This document shows, piece after piece, positions 9,066 to 18,594 of a stretch of DNA of 64,000 nt; position 1 is the stretch's first letter; the number at the start of each line of letters is the position of its first letter. Under the pieces are notes generated by a model. The model was not told the origin of the DNA, searched no databases, and saw only the letters and a program-made list of their open reading frames with translations. Both the position numbers and the translations under genes were made by a program. The DNA is from Hypnocyclicus thermotrophus (GTDB lineage Bacteria > Fusobacteriota > Fusobacteriia > Fusobacteriales > Fusobacteriaceae): contig NZ_SOBG01000001.1 of NCBI RefSeq assembly GCF_004365575.1, positions 62,001 through 126,000 on the forward strand, written 5' to 3'.

Positions 9066-9101
9066 AAAAAGCTGGTTTCTAAGATAAGAAACCAGCTTTT
9101 T
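9066..9101. terminator. bidirectional terminator
   Basis: A 15-bp stem AAAAAGCTGGTTTCT/AGAAACCAGCTTTTT with a six-base loop closes the kinase gene and the convergent small gene. Confidence 0.85.
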
Positions 9102-9104
9102 ATT

Positions 9105-9266
9105 TTAGTAATATAAATAATCATTAAAATTAGTATTATTTGACTCTTTTCTATTTTTAAACTCTTTTATTAAACTACAATCACTAATAAAAAGGTTTAA
9201 AATATCACTTAAAGTTTCATTTTTTTCTTTTCTATGTCTAAATTCTTCTATAATATCTATCATCAT
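9105..9266 (-). CDS. small uncharacterised protein, 53 aa
   Basis: A short frame starting MMIDIIEEFRHRKEKNE and ending NDYLYY. A strong GGAGGGTGATAAAA ribosome site precedes the ATG and a terminator follows directly, which is why I consider it real. Charged, no signal peptide or membrane segment; probably two helices (LSDILNLFISDCSLIKEF). No family recognised. Divergent from the 112-aa gene at 9491. Confidence 0.55.
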   Translation of the reverse strand: MMIDIIEEFRHRKEKNETLSDILNLFISDCSLIKEFKNRKESNNTNFNDYLYY

Positions 9267-9490
9267 TTTTATCACCCTCCTACTATTTCTTTAATAAGAC
9301 TATACTCTATTTTGTTCATTTTTTCAATACTAAAAATAAAAAAATACTATATTATTATAACTATCTATACAGTTTATCATAATAATATATTATATATATC
9401 ATTATATAGTAATTACTTTCTATTGTTTTATACTTATTAAATCAAGTATAATACTATAAATAAGTAATACCAAGTAAGAAGGTGATTAAC

Positions 9491-9829
9491 ATGAAGTATA
9501 ATTATTTAAATAAATATCTAAATAATCTTCCCTTTTTAAAATACTTAGATGATTTAGAACTTATTTATTTTCTATCTATTTCAAAGGATATATCAAAAAT
9601 TGAAAATAATAAAATTGCTGAAAAAAATTATGAAATTATTTTAAATGAACTTTTTGAAAAAATAAAACAAGAAAACATCATATATTTTTATGAAATAATG
9701 GACTTTTATCAATATGAGATAGATAGAAATCCAAAAAAAGTAGAAAATTATTTAAATGATTTACTAAAAAAAATAGAAATTATATCTAAAAACTATAATA
9801 AAAAATATATAATAATAAATCAAGAGTAA
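9491..9829 (+). CDS. hypothetical helical protein, 112 aa
   Basis: The ATG at 9491 is preceded by AAGAAGGTGATTAAC; an in-frame GTG at 9482 lies within that site and is less likely. The protein is lysine-, asparagine- and isoleucine-rich, with no signal or membrane segment and predicted helices throughout (LNELFEKIKQENIIYFYEIMDFY). I recognise no domain. Convergent with the methyltransferase gene. Confidence 0.6.
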   Translation: MKYNYLNKYLNNLPFLKYLDDLELIYFLSISKDISKIENNKIAEKNYEIILNELFEKIKQENIIYFYEIMDFYQYEIDRNPKKVENYLNDLLKKIEIISKNYNKKYIIINQE

Positions 9830-9847
9830 ATTTTAATCTCTTGATTT
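9817..9847. terminator. hairpin between convergent genes
   Basis: AAATCAAGAG (9817-9826) pairs with CTCTTGATTT (9838-9847). It overlaps the stop codons of both flanking genes. Confidence 0.6.
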
Positions 9848-10589
9848 ATTTGAATAATTCTTTTATTTCTTTTGAATAATCTCTCCCCTCATGTGTTATA
9901 AGTGGTGGTAGTATTTTTAATCCTTTTTCTGCATTTTTCATACCTTCAATAACAATTATTTTAGATTCTCTCTCCAATTTTGAATGACAAAATCTAAGTC
10001 GTTTTGGAGTTAATTTATATTTTGAAAATATTTCTAAAATTTCTTCTAATCTATCAGCCCTATGAACCATAGCAAAATATCCTCTTTCTCTCAATATATT
10101 CGAAGCAGCCTTCACTATTTCTTCTAATGTTATACTTATTTCATGTCTAGCTAATGTTAATTGATCTAAGTTATTTAATTGTTTTTTATTTCCATCAAAT
10201 TTAAAAAATGGTGGATTACTAATAACCGCATCAAAACTTTGATATTCAAAAAAATCATTCCATTTTTTTATATCACCATGTATTATCTCTATTCTTTTAT
10301 CCAGTTGATTTAACAAAATATTTCTTTTTGCTAAATCAACTGATGTTTCTTGCAATTCTAATCCATATATTTTAGCAGTGCATCTTCTTGATAAAAGAAG
10401 TGGTATCACTCCATTACCTGTACCTAAATCTAATATTTTTTTAACACCTCTATTTATTGTTAAAAAATGTGATATCACTACTGAATCTAAAGAAAAATTT
10501 AAATAATCATTTCTTTGAATTATTTTCATTCCTTCTATATTAAGCAAGTCAATTAATACTTCATTTTCATGTTTTAAAATCTCTTTCAA
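9846..10589 (-). CDS. TrmN6-like tRNA (adenine-N6) methyltransferase
   Basis: About 247 aa class I SAM-dependent methyltransferase. Motif I is ILDLGTGNGVIPLLL and the catalytic adenine-N6 motif is ISNPPF, as in YfiC/TrmN6 and Bacillus YabB, which modify A37 of a tRNA. The N-terminal NEVLIDLLNIEGMKIIQRNDYLNFSLDSV is typical. I place the start at a TTG at 10589, because GGAGG lies six bases before it and homologues begin at this point; an ATG at 10604 overlaps the ribosome site. Confidence 0.85.
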   Translation of the reverse strand: MKEILKHENEVLIDLLNIEGMKIIQRNDYLNFSLDSVVISHFLTINRGVKKILDLGTGNGVIPLLLSRRCTAKIYGLELQETSVDLAKRNILLNQLDKRIEIIHGDIKKWNDFFEYQSFDAVISNPPFFKFDGNKKQLNNLDQLTLARHEISITLEEIVKAASNILRERGYFAMVHRADRLEEILEIFSKYKLTPKRLRFCHSKLERESKIIVIEGMKNAEKGLKILPPLITHEGRDYSKEIKELFK

Positions 10590-10686
10590 CTTATTCCTCC
10601 ACATATTTTTATTATACTCTTTTTTAAATTTATTAAATTATAACAAATTTATAAATTTTTTTTAATTATTTTATATAAAAAACAAA

Positions 10687-10720
10687 AAAGACTCTATCTC
10701 TTTCATGAAATAAAGTCTTT
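10687..10720 (-). terminator. terminator of argF
   Basis: Outer stem AAAGACT/AGTCTTT with an inner partial TTTCATGAAA palindrome, followed on the minus strand by TTTTTTG. Confidence 0.6.
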
Positions 10721-10733
10721 AAAATATAAAAAA

Positions 10734-11723
10734 CTATAATTTTATTTTACCATGCAATGTAGCAACCATCACCGCTTTTATTGTATGTACTCTATTTTCT
10801 GCTTCATCAAAAACAAGTGATTTTTCTGATTCAAATACTTCATCTGTTACTTCCATACATTCTAATCCATATTTATTGTATATTTTCTGCCCAATTTTTG
10901 TATTTAAATCATGAAAAGACGGTAAACAATGTAAAAATATAGCATTTTTATTTGCCATATCCATTATTTTTTTATTTACTTGATATGGTTTAAGAAGTTT
11001 TATTCTTTTATCCCAGACCTCTTCTGGCTCTCCCATTGATACCCATACATCTGTATAAATTATATTAGATTCTTTTGTAGCTTCCTCTATATTTTCAGTT
11101 AATTGTATACTACTTGTTTTAGCTAAATCTTTTACTTCATTAATTAATTTTTCTTCTGGCCATAATTCTCTTGGTGCTGCTAATCTAAAGTTAATTCCTA
11201 CTTTAGCACAACCAATCATCAATGAATTCGCCATATTATTTCTTCCATCTCCAAAATATGTAAAATTCAATCCTTCTAATTTACCAAAATGTTCTTTTAT
11301 TGTAAGTAAATCAGCCAATACTTGTGTAGGATGAAATTCTGTAGTAAGTCCATTCCACACAGGAACCTTTGAATATTCAGCCAATGTTTCTACTATTTCT
11401 TGAGTATACCCCCTATATTCTATACCATCATACATTCTTCCCAATACTCTAGCTGTATCTTTTATTGATTCTTTTTTCCCTATTTGAGAACCACTAGAAC
11501 CAATATAAGTAACATTTGCTCCTTGATCATATGCTCCTACTTCAAAAGCACATCTTGTTCTTGTAGAGTCTTTTTCAAATAAAAGTACAATATTCTTATT
11601 CTTCAAATATTTTTCTTCTTTTCCATTTTTTTTGTCTGTTTTTAATTTTTTAGCTAATTCAATAAGATAAAAAATTTCTTCTTTTGTATAATCTAAAAGT
11701 GTTAAAAAACTTCTTCCTTTCAT
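10734..11723 (-). CDS. argF: ornithine carbamoyltransferase
   Basis: About 329 aa. Joins carbamoyl phosphate and ornithine to citrulline, or runs in reverse in the arginine deiminase pathway. Carbamoyl-phosphate site [18 protein letters not shown], ornithine loop DVWVSMGEP and catalytic HCLPSFHD are all intact. The start at 11723 ([13 protein letters not shown]) fits the family; an AAGGGGG lies 13 bases upstream, so the initiation site is not perfect and a slightly longer form cannot be excluded. No arcA/arcC or other arg genes adjoin, so argF versus arcB is undecided. Confidence 0.9.
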   Translation of the reverse strand: MKGRSFLTLLDYTKEEIFYLIELAKKLKTDKKNGKEEKYLKNKNIVLLFEKDSTRTRCAFEVGAYDQGANVTYIGSSGSQIGKKESIKDTARVLGRMYDGIEYRGYTQEIVETLAEYSKVPVWNGLTTEFHPTQVLADLLTIKEHFGKLEGLNFTYFGDGRNNMANSLMIGCAKVGINFRLAAPRELWPEEKLINEVKDLAKTSSIQLTENIEEATKESNIIYTDVWVSMGEPEEVWDKRIKLLKPYQVNKKIMDMANKNAIFLHCLPSFHDLNTKIGQKIYNKYGLECMEVTDEVFESEKSLVFDEAENRVHTIKAVMVATLHGKIKL

Positions 11724-11752
11724 AGTAACATAATCCCCCTTAATTTTAGAAA

Positions 11753-11771
11753 TGGCTGGCAAAGCCAGCCA
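11753..11771. terminator. GC-rich hairpin between symporter and argF
   Basis: TGGCTGGC AAA GCCAGCCA, an 8-bp stem, lies just after the symporter stop. The U-tract is poor, so some read-through into argF is possible. Confidence 0.5.
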
Positions 11772-11776
11772 AAACT

Positions 11777-12988
11777 TTATTTTATTTCATCCATTATTAC
11801 TGCACAAGATGCATCACCAGTTATATTTACTGCTGTTCTCATCATATCAAATACTCTATCAACTCCAAACAATAATGGTAAAGCTTGTATTGGAAGTCCT
11901 GCAGATAATAATACTGCTACTACAAGTAAAGAAGGTCCCGGAACTCCTGCTTGTCCTATTGAACCTATTGTAGCTGTTATTATTATTGCTATATATTGAG
12001 GAAACCCTAATGTTATCCCATACATTTGTGCAAAAAACATAGCTACAAGTGCATAATAAATTGCATTTCCATCCATATTTATAGTAGCACCTAATGGTAA
12101 TACAAAAGATGTTGTTTCATTTGACACTTCTAAATCTTCTTCACATACTTCAAAAGTAACAGGTAATGTTGCCATCGAAGATGATGTTGATAACGCAACT
12201 ATTTGTGCTTTTGATATCTTTTTTATAAAATTTATTGGTGATTTTTTTGAAAATGTTTTTACTAATGTTGGATATACTCCAAATGTTTGTATTAATAAAG
12301 TTATTGTATATACTAGTAATAATTTTACTACAAGAGCTAATATATCATATCCAAATGTTCCTACCGCATCAGCCATAAGTCCAAATACACCAATTGGAGC
12401 AATTATCATAACTTTCATTATCATCCATATCATTGCTTCATTTAATCCTGTAAGTACAGTTAAAACTGGTTCTCTTTTCTCTTTTGATATTGCTGAAAGC
12501 CCTATTCCTAAAAATAAACTAAAAAATAATATTTGTAAAATATTTCCTGTTACTAAAGAATTTATAGGATTAGTTGGTATAATTCCTATTAATGTATCCC
12601 AAAATCCTGCTATTTCTCCTTTATCAGCTAAACTTCCTGCCATATCTAAAAATTCTTTTGGTAATGCTGCTTCACTTAGTCCAAGTCCTGGTTTAAATAT
12701 TCCTCCCATTATAAGTCCTAATGTTACAGCTACTGCTGTAGTTCCTAAATAATAAACAAATGTTCCAATCCCAATTTTACCCGCTGATTTAGTTCCGCCT
12801 AATGACGATGCACCTAAAATTATAGATACTGTAACTAAAGGTATTACAAGCATTTTAATTAGCGAAATAAAAACGTGTCCTAATGGAGCAAAAATTGTCG
12901 CTTTTGGTCCCATTACTGCTCCTACAATAATTCCTAAAATCATTGCTATTAAAATAGCTACTCCTAAATTAATCTTACCTTTTTTCAT
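11777..12988 (-). CDS. dicarboxylate/amino acid:cation symporter (SDF family)
   Basis: About 403 aa DAACS-family transporter (GltP/DctA/GltT relatives) that takes up glutamate, aspartate or C4-dicarboxylates with Na+ or H+. Visible marks are the serine-rich re-entrant loop [16 protein letters not shown] and the NMDGNAIY segment that forms the cation and substrate site, plus about eight hydrophobic helices. The ATG at 12988 ([12 protein letters not shown]) sits behind AAAGGTGATG; the longer frame upstream is rejected. It lies upstream of argF in the same direction. Confidence 0.88.
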   Translation of the reverse strand: MKKGKINLGVAILIAMILGIIVGAVMGPKATIFAPLGHVFISLIKMLVIPLVTVSIILGASSLGGTKSAGKIGIGTFVYYLGTTAVAVTLGLIMGGIFKPGLGLSEAALPKEFLDMAGSLADKGEIAGFWDTLIGIIPTNPINSLVTGNILQILFFSLFLGIGLSAISKEKREPVLTVLTGLNEAMIWMIMKVMIIAPIGVFGLMADAVGTFGYDILALVVKLLLVYTITLLIQTFGVYPTLVKTFSKKSPINFIKKISKAQIVALSTSSSMATLPVTFEVCEEDLEVSNETTSFVLPLGATINMDGNAIYYALVAMFFAQMYGITLGFPQYIAIIITATIGSIGQAGVPGPSLLVVAVLLSAGLPIQALPLLFGVDRVFDMMRTAVNITGDASCAVIMDEIK

Positions 12989-13158
12989 AATAAAATCATC
13001 ACCTTTCACACTAGAATATACAAAAATTATATAATTTTTATAGCTTTTTTCAAATATATTATTTAAATCTAAATAATATATTTTATATATAATCATATTT
13101 ATACATCTGATTACTAAAGTTTTTTTATATATTTATCGAAAATAATTAGTGAATATAA

Positions 13159-13187
13159 TTGCTTTTTTTTGGTTTATTCTATATAAT
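13159..13187 (+). promoter_or_regulatory. promoter of the MipA-like gene
   Basis: TTGCTT (13159-13164), 17 bases, TATAAT (13182-13187), 40 bases before the ATG at 13227. Confidence 0.65.
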
Positions 13188-13226
13188 AAAGCTATGAAAT
13201 ATATTTACATTTTAAGGAGGATAGTA

Positions 13227-14123
13227 ATGAAAAAAATATTACTTATATTTTCAGCTATAATGCTTTATTCTAATTTAGCGTTCTCTGCTGTTGAAAATCT
13301 TTCTACAGGAGATGTTTATCTTTTTGGAGAAAGTAATAATAATAATTTAACAGTACAAGATAATCAAGAAACTCTTGCATTAGATGAATTTGATATACAA
13401 AATAACACACAATCTAGTGCTACTGCTACTACTGATAGATTTCAAATAGGAATTGCTTTAACCACAGGAAAAAGAGAATATAAAGAGATGGCTAAATTTG
13501 AATTTATGCCTTTATTTGATATAAAATATAAACAATTTTATTTAGATAAAACAGTAGCCGGAATTTATATAATTCAAAATGAAGAAATAAAAGTATCCCT
13601 TGTAGGAGAATACAATATGGCATCATATGATGCGAGTAAATTACCTTCACCATATAATATTATAATGAACAATAGAGATAATGAAATTCATGGCGGTTTT
13701 GGTATAACATTTACACCTATTACTGATAATAATATAGAATTTAATCTCAGACTTACTCGTGATTTTGTGGGAAAAAGTAATGGTTTTAAAACATATATAG
13801 AAGCTATTAGAACAATACCTTATACTCAAAGTATTATCTTAAAACCAAAGGTTTTATATACTTTTATGAATAGAGACTATATCAATTATTACTATGGTGT
13901 AACAAGTAGTGAAGCAGCTAAAGACACTGATGTTACTGCTTATTCTGCTCAAACTTCAGGATATAAATTTGGTTTTGGATTTGATTTAGATTATCAAATA
14001 AGTAGAACTTTTACTATAAAATCCTTTAATAAAATAGAGTGGCATTCTAATGAAATAACTGAAAGTCCTATTACAGAAGATTTAAGTATTGAAATAGGCG
14101 GAGGATTTGTTTTATCTTTATAA
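13227..14123 (+). CDS. MipA/OmpV-like outer membrane protein
   Basis: 298 aa with a signal peptide cut after SNLAFSA. The mature protein alternates polar and hydrophobic residues as in a beta-barrel. YYYGVTSSEA followed by a Y-rich strand and TESPITEDLSIEIGGGF near the C-terminus fits the MipA/OmpV family. It belongs in the outer membrane. TAAGGAGGATAGTA precedes the ATG. The asparagine- and threonine-rich stretch after the signal (about residues 35-60) is low complexity. The protein implies a diderm cell. Function in this organism unknown. Confidence 0.7.
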   Translation: MKKILLIFSAIMLYSNLAFSAVENLSTGDVYLFGESNNNNLTVQDNQETLALDEFDIQNNTQSSATATTDRFQIGIALTTGKREYKEMAKFEFMPLFDIKYKQFYLDKTVAGIYIIQNEEIKVSLVGEYNMASYDASKLPSPYNIIMNNRDNEIHGGFGITFTPITDNNIEFNLRLTRDFVGKSNGFKTYIEAIRTIPYTQSIILKPKVLYTFMNRDYINYYYGVTSSEAAKDTDVTAYSAQTSGYKFGFGFDLDYQISRTFTIKSFNKIEWHSNEITESPITEDLSIEIGGGFVLSL

Positions 14124-14131
14124 TAATTGTC

Positions 14132-14178
14132 AAAAATAAAAGATCTGATTTGAAATTCAAATCAGATCTTTTATTTTT
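14132..14178. terminator. strong bidirectional terminator
   Basis: A perfect 22-bp stem (14132-14153 with 14157-14178) and a three-base loop. It overlaps the end of the LacI gene and ends the MipA-like gene. Confidence 0.9.
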
Positions 14179-15200
14179 TGAGATGTTGATTCTCTTATCT
14201 GAAGTGTTACAGGTAATATTACATGCTGTTTAAACCCTTCTTTATCATTTATTTCTCTTATTAAAAGCTCCATTCCTCTAGAACCCATTACATATCTAGG
14301 TTGTCTCATTGTTGTTATTGCTGGATAAAAATATTTTGTAGTTTCTATATCATCAAATCCTACAATTGATATATCCTCTGGTATTCTAAGTCCACTTTGT
14401 AATATAGCTCGAGATGCTCCAAGCGCTATTAAATCCGAGTAACTAAATATTGCTGTTGGTCTCTCTTCAAGTTTTAATATTTTTTGCATGGTTTCATATC
14501 CACTTTGATAACTTTGTTCACACTCAAAAACCAAATCATCATTAAATTCTATTCCATTTTTTTCTAAAGCCCTTCTATACCCTTTTATTCTTGGCATTGC
14601 AGAATTTTTATCATCTTTATTTATAGTAAGCATCGCTATTTTTTTATGTTTTAATTCACAAAGATAAGTTACTGCTTCAAAAGCAGCTGTTTCATTATCA
14701 ATATTTATACTTGAAAATACTTCTGTTGTATCTTTTCTTTTAAAATTTGTTCCTGTAGAAATAAGTACTACTGGTATATTAGCATCTAAAAGTTTATTTT
14801 GTATCTCTTCTGTTAGTGTCCCTCCTAAATATATTATACCATCTACTTTTTTTTCACACATCATTTGGATAGATTCTAATATTCTATCTTCATATTTTCT
14901 TGTATTATTCAAAAAAATGCTATAACCATATTCATTTGCTGTATCCTCTATTCCTTCTACTATATCTGAATAAAAAGCACTAGATAATTCAATTAATATC
15001 ACTCCTATTGTTCTTGTACTTTTACTTTTTAAGCTTCTAGCAATATTATTCGGTGTATAATTTAATTCTCTCATAGCATCTAAAACTTTTCTTCTTGTTG
15101 AATCTTTTACATTTGGATGTTCATTCAAAACTCGAGAAGCAGTTCCTATTCCTACTCCAGCTAATTTAGCTACATCTTTTAATTTAACAATTTTACTCAT
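14157..15200 (-). CDS. LacI-family repressor
   Basis: 347 aa. N-terminal helix-turn-helix LKDVAKLAGVGIGTASRVLNEH and hinge region NNIARSLKSKST, then a periplasmic-binding-protein-like sensor domain (TIGVILIELSSAFYSDIVEGIE; AIFSYSDLIALGASRAI; SIVGFDDIE). Probably controls the sugar transporter at 4.1-7.3 kb, since the same operator core occurs in front of both genes, and itself. The inducer is presumably a sugar or sugar phosphate. AAGGAG precedes the ATG. Confidence 0.88.
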   Translation of the reverse strand: MSKIVKLKDVAKLAGVGIGTASRVLNEHPNVKDSTRRKVLDAMRELNYTPNNIARSLKSKSTRTIGVILIELSSAFYSDIVEGIEDTANEYGYSIFLNNTRKYEDRILESIQMMCEKKVDGIIYLGGTLTEEIQNKLLDANIPVVLISTGTNFKRKDTTEVFSSINIDNETAAFEAVTYLCELKHKKIAMLTINKDDKNSAMPRIKGYRRALEKNGIEFNDDLVFECEQSYQSGYETMQKILKLEERPTAIFSYSDLIALGASRAILQSGLRIPEDISIVGFDDIETTKYFYPAITTMRQPRYVMGSRGMELLIREINDKEGFKQHVILPVTLQIRESTSQKIKDLI

Positions 15201-15286
15201 AATTTATCTCCTTAAACTAATAGTAAATTTTATATTTTAAAATAATTTTGGAAATTTTCAAATAAAAATCCACATACAAAATCAAA

Positions 15287-15296
15287 GAAACGTTTC
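15287..15296. promoter_or_regulatory. LacI-family operator, autoregulatory
   Basis: Perfect palindrome GAAACGTTTC, extended to AAAGAAACGTTTCCATT, 86 bases before the repressor start. Same core as the operator at 7333. Confidence 0.7.
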
Positions 15297-15415
15297 CATT
15301 TTTTATTTCATTATTGATTATACTATAAACAATTTTTTTTGTCAATAAAATAAACACATTTTTTTAAATTAAAAACATATTTTTTGAAGTTTTTTTTCAA
15401 GTAAACCATTAAAAT

Positions 15416-15446
15416 AAAAAAAATAGCTCTAAAGAGCTATTTTTTT
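15416..15446 (-). terminator. terminator of fabV
   Basis: AAAAAATAGCTCT pairs with AGAGCTATTTTTT; A-rich and T-rich flanks. Confidence 0.75.
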
Positions 15447-15450
15447 TATT

Positions 15451-16644
15451 TTATGGAATTAATTTTGCATATGTTTCCAAATCTATATCTTTCGAATAAT
15501 CTATTCCTTCTACTTCAAATCCACCCAATTGTAAAAAATCTTTTTTAAACCCCGCATAATCTGATATCTCTTTAAAATTATTTTCATTAATTTGCTTCCA
15601 TAATTCATTTACTTTATCTTGTACATCTTCTTCCATTTCTAAATTATCCGGTCTATATCTTCCTTCTTTATCTATTATTGGATTATCACCATATATCATA
15701 TCTAAAAATAATCTATGTGTTTGTTCTATACAACCTTCATGAGTCCCTTTTTCTTTCATTACTTTAAATAAAAGTGTTGCATATACTGGAAATATCGGTA
15801 TGTATGCACTAGCTTTTGTAACAAGAGCTTTATTTGAACTAACAGCAGCTTCTCCTGATAATTTCTCCTTTAATATTTTATTTAATTCTTTTGCTGTTTT
15901 TTCTAAATGCCGTTTTGCTGCTCCAATAGTACCATCTTTATATATTCCATATGTTATTTTTGGGCCAATGTAAGTATATGCAAAAGTTCTAGCTCCTTTT
16001 TCCAATACATCTGCTTCTAAAAGAGCTTTTATCCATAATTCCCAGTCTTCTCCTCCCATTACTTTTACAGTAGCTTTTATATCTTCTTCGGTAGCATTCT
16101 CCATTGTTTGCTGTATTAATGTATCATTTTTCAAATCTACTGTAGGTCCTACTATATCTCCTGTTGTACTTTTTAATGCTGATATATAAGTTTCTCCATC
16201 AATTGGATCTTTTCTTCTTCCAGAAGCTAAACTATATATTACTAAATCTACTTTTCCAAATTCTTCTTTTATATATTTTATTACTTCATCTTTCATTTCA
16301 AGCGAAAAAGCATCTCCAACAAAATTTTTTGCTTTTAATCCTTCTTTTTCTGCAGCTTCTTTAAAAAATATATTATTGTACCATCCTGCAGTCCCAGTTC
16401 TTTTTCCTCGTGGTCCATTTTCATAAGATATACCTATTGTATCTGTTTTGCTTCCTCCAAATGCAAGGGAAATTCTTGTAGCAAGTCCATATCCTGATGA
16501 CGCACCTATTATTAATGCTTTTTTTGCTCCATTATATGATTTATTATTTTTTACATATTTTATTTGCTTTTCAACTAATTTTTTACACCCTTCTGGATGA
16601 GCTGTAAGAAGTATGCCTCCTTTGTATTTTGGCTCAATTATCAT
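15451..16644 (-). CDS. fabV: trans-2-enoyl-CoA/ACP reductase (FabV/Ter)
   Basis: About 397 aa, the usual length. N-terminal MIIEPKYKGGILLTAHPEGC, Rossmann NADH site LIIGASSGYGLATRISLAFG, and the catalytic Tyr-x8-Lys in IYKDGTIGAAK. It reduces crotonyl-CoA or enoyl-ACP with NADH, serving either fatty acid synthesis or butyrate-type fermentation; the two roles cannot be separated by sequence alone. The ATG at 16644 follows GGAGGTAAAAGTA, and homologues begin with MII; the ORF extension to 16659 is rejected. Confidence 0.92.
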   Translation of the reverse strand: MIIEPKYKGGILLTAHPEGCKKLVEKQIKYVKNNKSYNGAKKALIIGASSGYGLATRISLAFGGSKTDTIGISYENGPRGKRTGTAGWYNNIFFKEAAEKEGLKAKNFVGDAFSLEMKDEVIKYIKEEFGKVDLVIYSLASGRRKDPIDGETYISALKSTTGDIVGPTVDLKNDTLIQQTMENATEEDIKATVKVMGGEDWELWIKALLEADVLEKGARTFAYTYIGPKITYGIYKDGTIGAAKRHLEKTAKELNKILKEKLSGEAAVSSNKALVTKASAYIPIFPVYATLLFKVMKEKGTHEGCIEQTHRLFLDMIYGDNPIIDKEGRYRPDNLEMEEDVQDKVNELWKQINENNFKEISDYAGFKKDFLQLGGFEVEGIDYSKDIDLETYAKLIP

Positions 16645-16770
16645 TACTTTTACCTCCATCTTTCTTTTTTTGCAATTATAAATATAATACTATATTTCCT
16701 AAAAAAATACAATTAATTAATTATCTCACAAAATTTATTGTTTTTATATTATAATAAAATAAAGACTTTT

Positions 16771-16812
16771 CACTTCATTATAAAAAAACACCTGTTTTTT
16801 TATAATGAAGTG
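16771..16812. repeat. 42-bp perfect palindrome upstream of the sigma factor
   Basis: A 20-bp arm 16771-16790 (CACTTCATTATAAAAAAACA) is repeated exactly inverted at 16793-16812, with CC between. It lies in the divergent promoter region of fabV and the sigma gene and ends 3 bases before the predicted -10, so it is not a normal terminator. Confidence 0.85.
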
Positions 16813-16821
16813 TGCTATAAT
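16793..16821 (+). promoter_or_regulatory. extended -10 promoter of the sigma factor gene
   Basis: TGTGCTATAAT contains an extended TG next to TATAAT (16816-16821). The -35 position falls inside the right arm of the palindrome. Confidence 0.55.
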
Positions 16822-16869
16822 TTAATAGATTTAAAATATTAATTTCTCTAAAATCAAAGGAGGTTAATT

Positions 16870-17637
16870 ATGAATATTTTTAATTTTAAAATAGACAATG
16901 TTTTCACTAAAGATAAAGAAATTGAACTTTTTAATAAATATAAAAATGGTGATTATTCTGCAAAAGAAGATATTATAAAACATTCTTTAAATATGGTATT
17001 AAAAATAGCACATAATAACAAAAAATATGGTTTAGATCTAGAAGATTTAGTTCAAGAAGGAATAATTGGAGTGATGCATGCTATTGAAAAATTTGATATC
17101 AAAAAAAATATTCGTTTTTCTACTTATGTATATCCTTGGATTAATCATTATATAAATAATGCTATTAATACAACTTCAAAACAAATAAGATTACCCCAAA
17201 ATTTAATATTATTATCTAAAAAAATAAAAAAATTACAAGAAGAATATCAAAATAATTTATCTTTAGAACATATTTCTGAAAAACTTTCACTTTCACTAGA
17301 TAAAGTTAAATCATTATTAAGTTATCATGAATACTCTTTTTTATCACTTGAACAAAATATTAATGACTTTTTTAATTCAAAATTTGAAACTGCTATAGAA
17401 GATATAAAAAGCAGTAATATCTTTAATAAAATCGAGATTTTAGATCAAATCTCTGATATGTTATCAAAACTTACTGATAAAGAAGCTGAAATAATTAAAT
17501 TACGATATTTTAAAGAAGAAACGTTAAAAAAGATTAGTGAGCAATTTGGTATAACAAAAGAAGGAGTAAGACAAATAGAAAAAAGAGCCCTTGAAAAATT
17601 AAGAACTATTTATTTTAATAAAAGTGTAACTATTTAA
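16870..17637 (+). CDS. RpoD-like sigma factor without region 1
   Basis: 255 aa sigma-70 family protein. Region 2.1-2.2 DLVQEGIIGVMHAIEKFD, 2.3-2.4 IRFSTYVYPWINHYINNAI, region 3 IRLPQNLILLSKK and region 4 with HTH TLKKISEQFGITKEGVRQIEKRALEKLR. It lacks region 1.1/1.2, which makes it a secondary (group 2/3-like) sigma factor. No anti-sigma partner adjoins. CAAAGGAGG precedes the ATG. Its promoter overlaps a large palindrome, so its own synthesis is probably regulated. Target genes unknown. Confidence 0.85.
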   Translation: MNIFNFKIDNVFTKDKEIELFNKYKNGDYSAKEDIIKHSLNMVLKIAHNNKKYGLDLEDLVQEGIIGVMHAIEKFDIKKNIRFSTYVYPWINHYINNAINTTSKQIRLPQNLILLSKKIKKLQEEYQNNLSLEHISEKLSLSLDKVKSLLSYHEYSFLSLEQNINDFFNSKFETAIEDIKSSNIFNKIEILDQISDMLSKLTDKEAEIIKLRYFKEETLKKISEQFGITKEGVRQIEKRALEKLRTIYFNKSVTI

Positions 17638-17667
17638 AAATGCCCGGTTAAAAACCAGGCATTTTTT
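17636..17667. terminator. terminator after the sigma gene
   Basis: AAAAATGCCCGGTT pairs with AACCAGGCATTTTT with one mismatch; T-run follows. Confidence 0.75.
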
Positions 17668-17697
17668 ATTATAAGATGTTCACAACTTTATTATATA

Positions 17698-18483
17698 CTA
17701 TCTATTTTGTTTAAATCCTCTAAAATTTCCTCTTTTTTGATTTTGACCTTTTATATAACTTTTTCTCTCTTTTCTATTTATAATTTTTTTATATTCTAAT
17801 TCTGTTAAAAGAGGAGTTAATTCACTATTTAATGTTTTTACTTTTTCCCAGTTAACATTATCATTACTAAGCTCATTATCTATATCTAACATTTTTTCTC
17901 TTACATCAAGTAATAAATCTTTTATTTCTTCATCTAAAATATTATTTTTTTGATTTTTGTTATCTTCTCTTCCTATTGGTCTATTAATCCCTTGTCCTTT
18001 TTGATTTCCTCTTTTTTGATTTTTTCCTATTATTTCTCTATTATTTTGAAGATTATCTTCTCTAAAATTCATCTGACCTTTCATTCCATGATTTTTTCTA
18101 GCTATTTTATTTGTTTCACGCCCTGTTATATCTTCTATTTCTTCTCTAACCTTAAAACTATCCAATCTTAATGTTTCTTTTAATTCTTCATTTGCTGTAA
18201 TCAATTCTTTTAATTTTGTATCATCAATTGTCTCACTATTTAATAATCTCTCAATAGCAATATTATTTTTTTCTATTTGATATAGTTCATCTTTATGCTC
18301 CTTATAATCTGCTTCTTTTAATTCTTTTATTTTTTGTAGTTGTTCATCAGTTAAATTTAAAAACATTCCTCTTCCATTTCCATTTTTCATTATTCCTTCT
18401 TGGTTTTTTCCATTATTATTAAATCCATTTGCAAATGCTAAACTTGATACCATTAACCCAACTAACAATATTCTTTTTTTCAT
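17698..18483 (-). CDS. Spy/CpxP-like periplasmic protein
   Basis: 261 aa with a short signal peptide ending at SLAFA. The mature protein is highly charged and helical. Its FLNLTDEQLQKIKELKEADYKEHKDEL is the LTxxQ-type helix of the Spy/CpxP family of envelope chaperones and metal-stress sensors. A Q/N/R/G-rich linker covers about residues 125-180, and the C-terminus is basic (KGQNQKRGNFRGFKQNR). Longer than typical Spy proteins and with a second helical repeat. Function in envelope stress is inferred only. Confidence 0.55.
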   Translation of the reverse strand: MKKRILLVGLMVSSLAFANGFNNNGKNQEGIMKNGNGRGMFLNLTDEQLQKIKELKEADYKEHKDELYQIEKNNIAIERLLNSETIDDTKLKELITANEELKETLRLDSFKVREEIEDITGRETNKIARKNHGMKGQMNFREDNLQNNREIIGKNQKRGNQKGQGINRPIGREDNKNQKNNILDEEIKDLLLDVREKMLDIDNELSNDNVNWEKVKTLNSELTPLLTELEYKKIINRKERKSYIKGQNQKRGNFRGFKQNR

Positions 18484-18594
18484 TTTAAATCACCTTCCTA
18501 ATATTTTTTTATTTCTTTTCTATGCTCTTATAATAATCCTTAATTTTGAAAAAAATGTGAAGTTTAAATTTTTTTTTATTTTTTTAAAATATTA

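Noticed and set aside
12989-13096. Longer N-terminus of the symporter
   Set aside because: The extra 36 residues are not hydrophobic family sequence and the ribosome site favours 12988.
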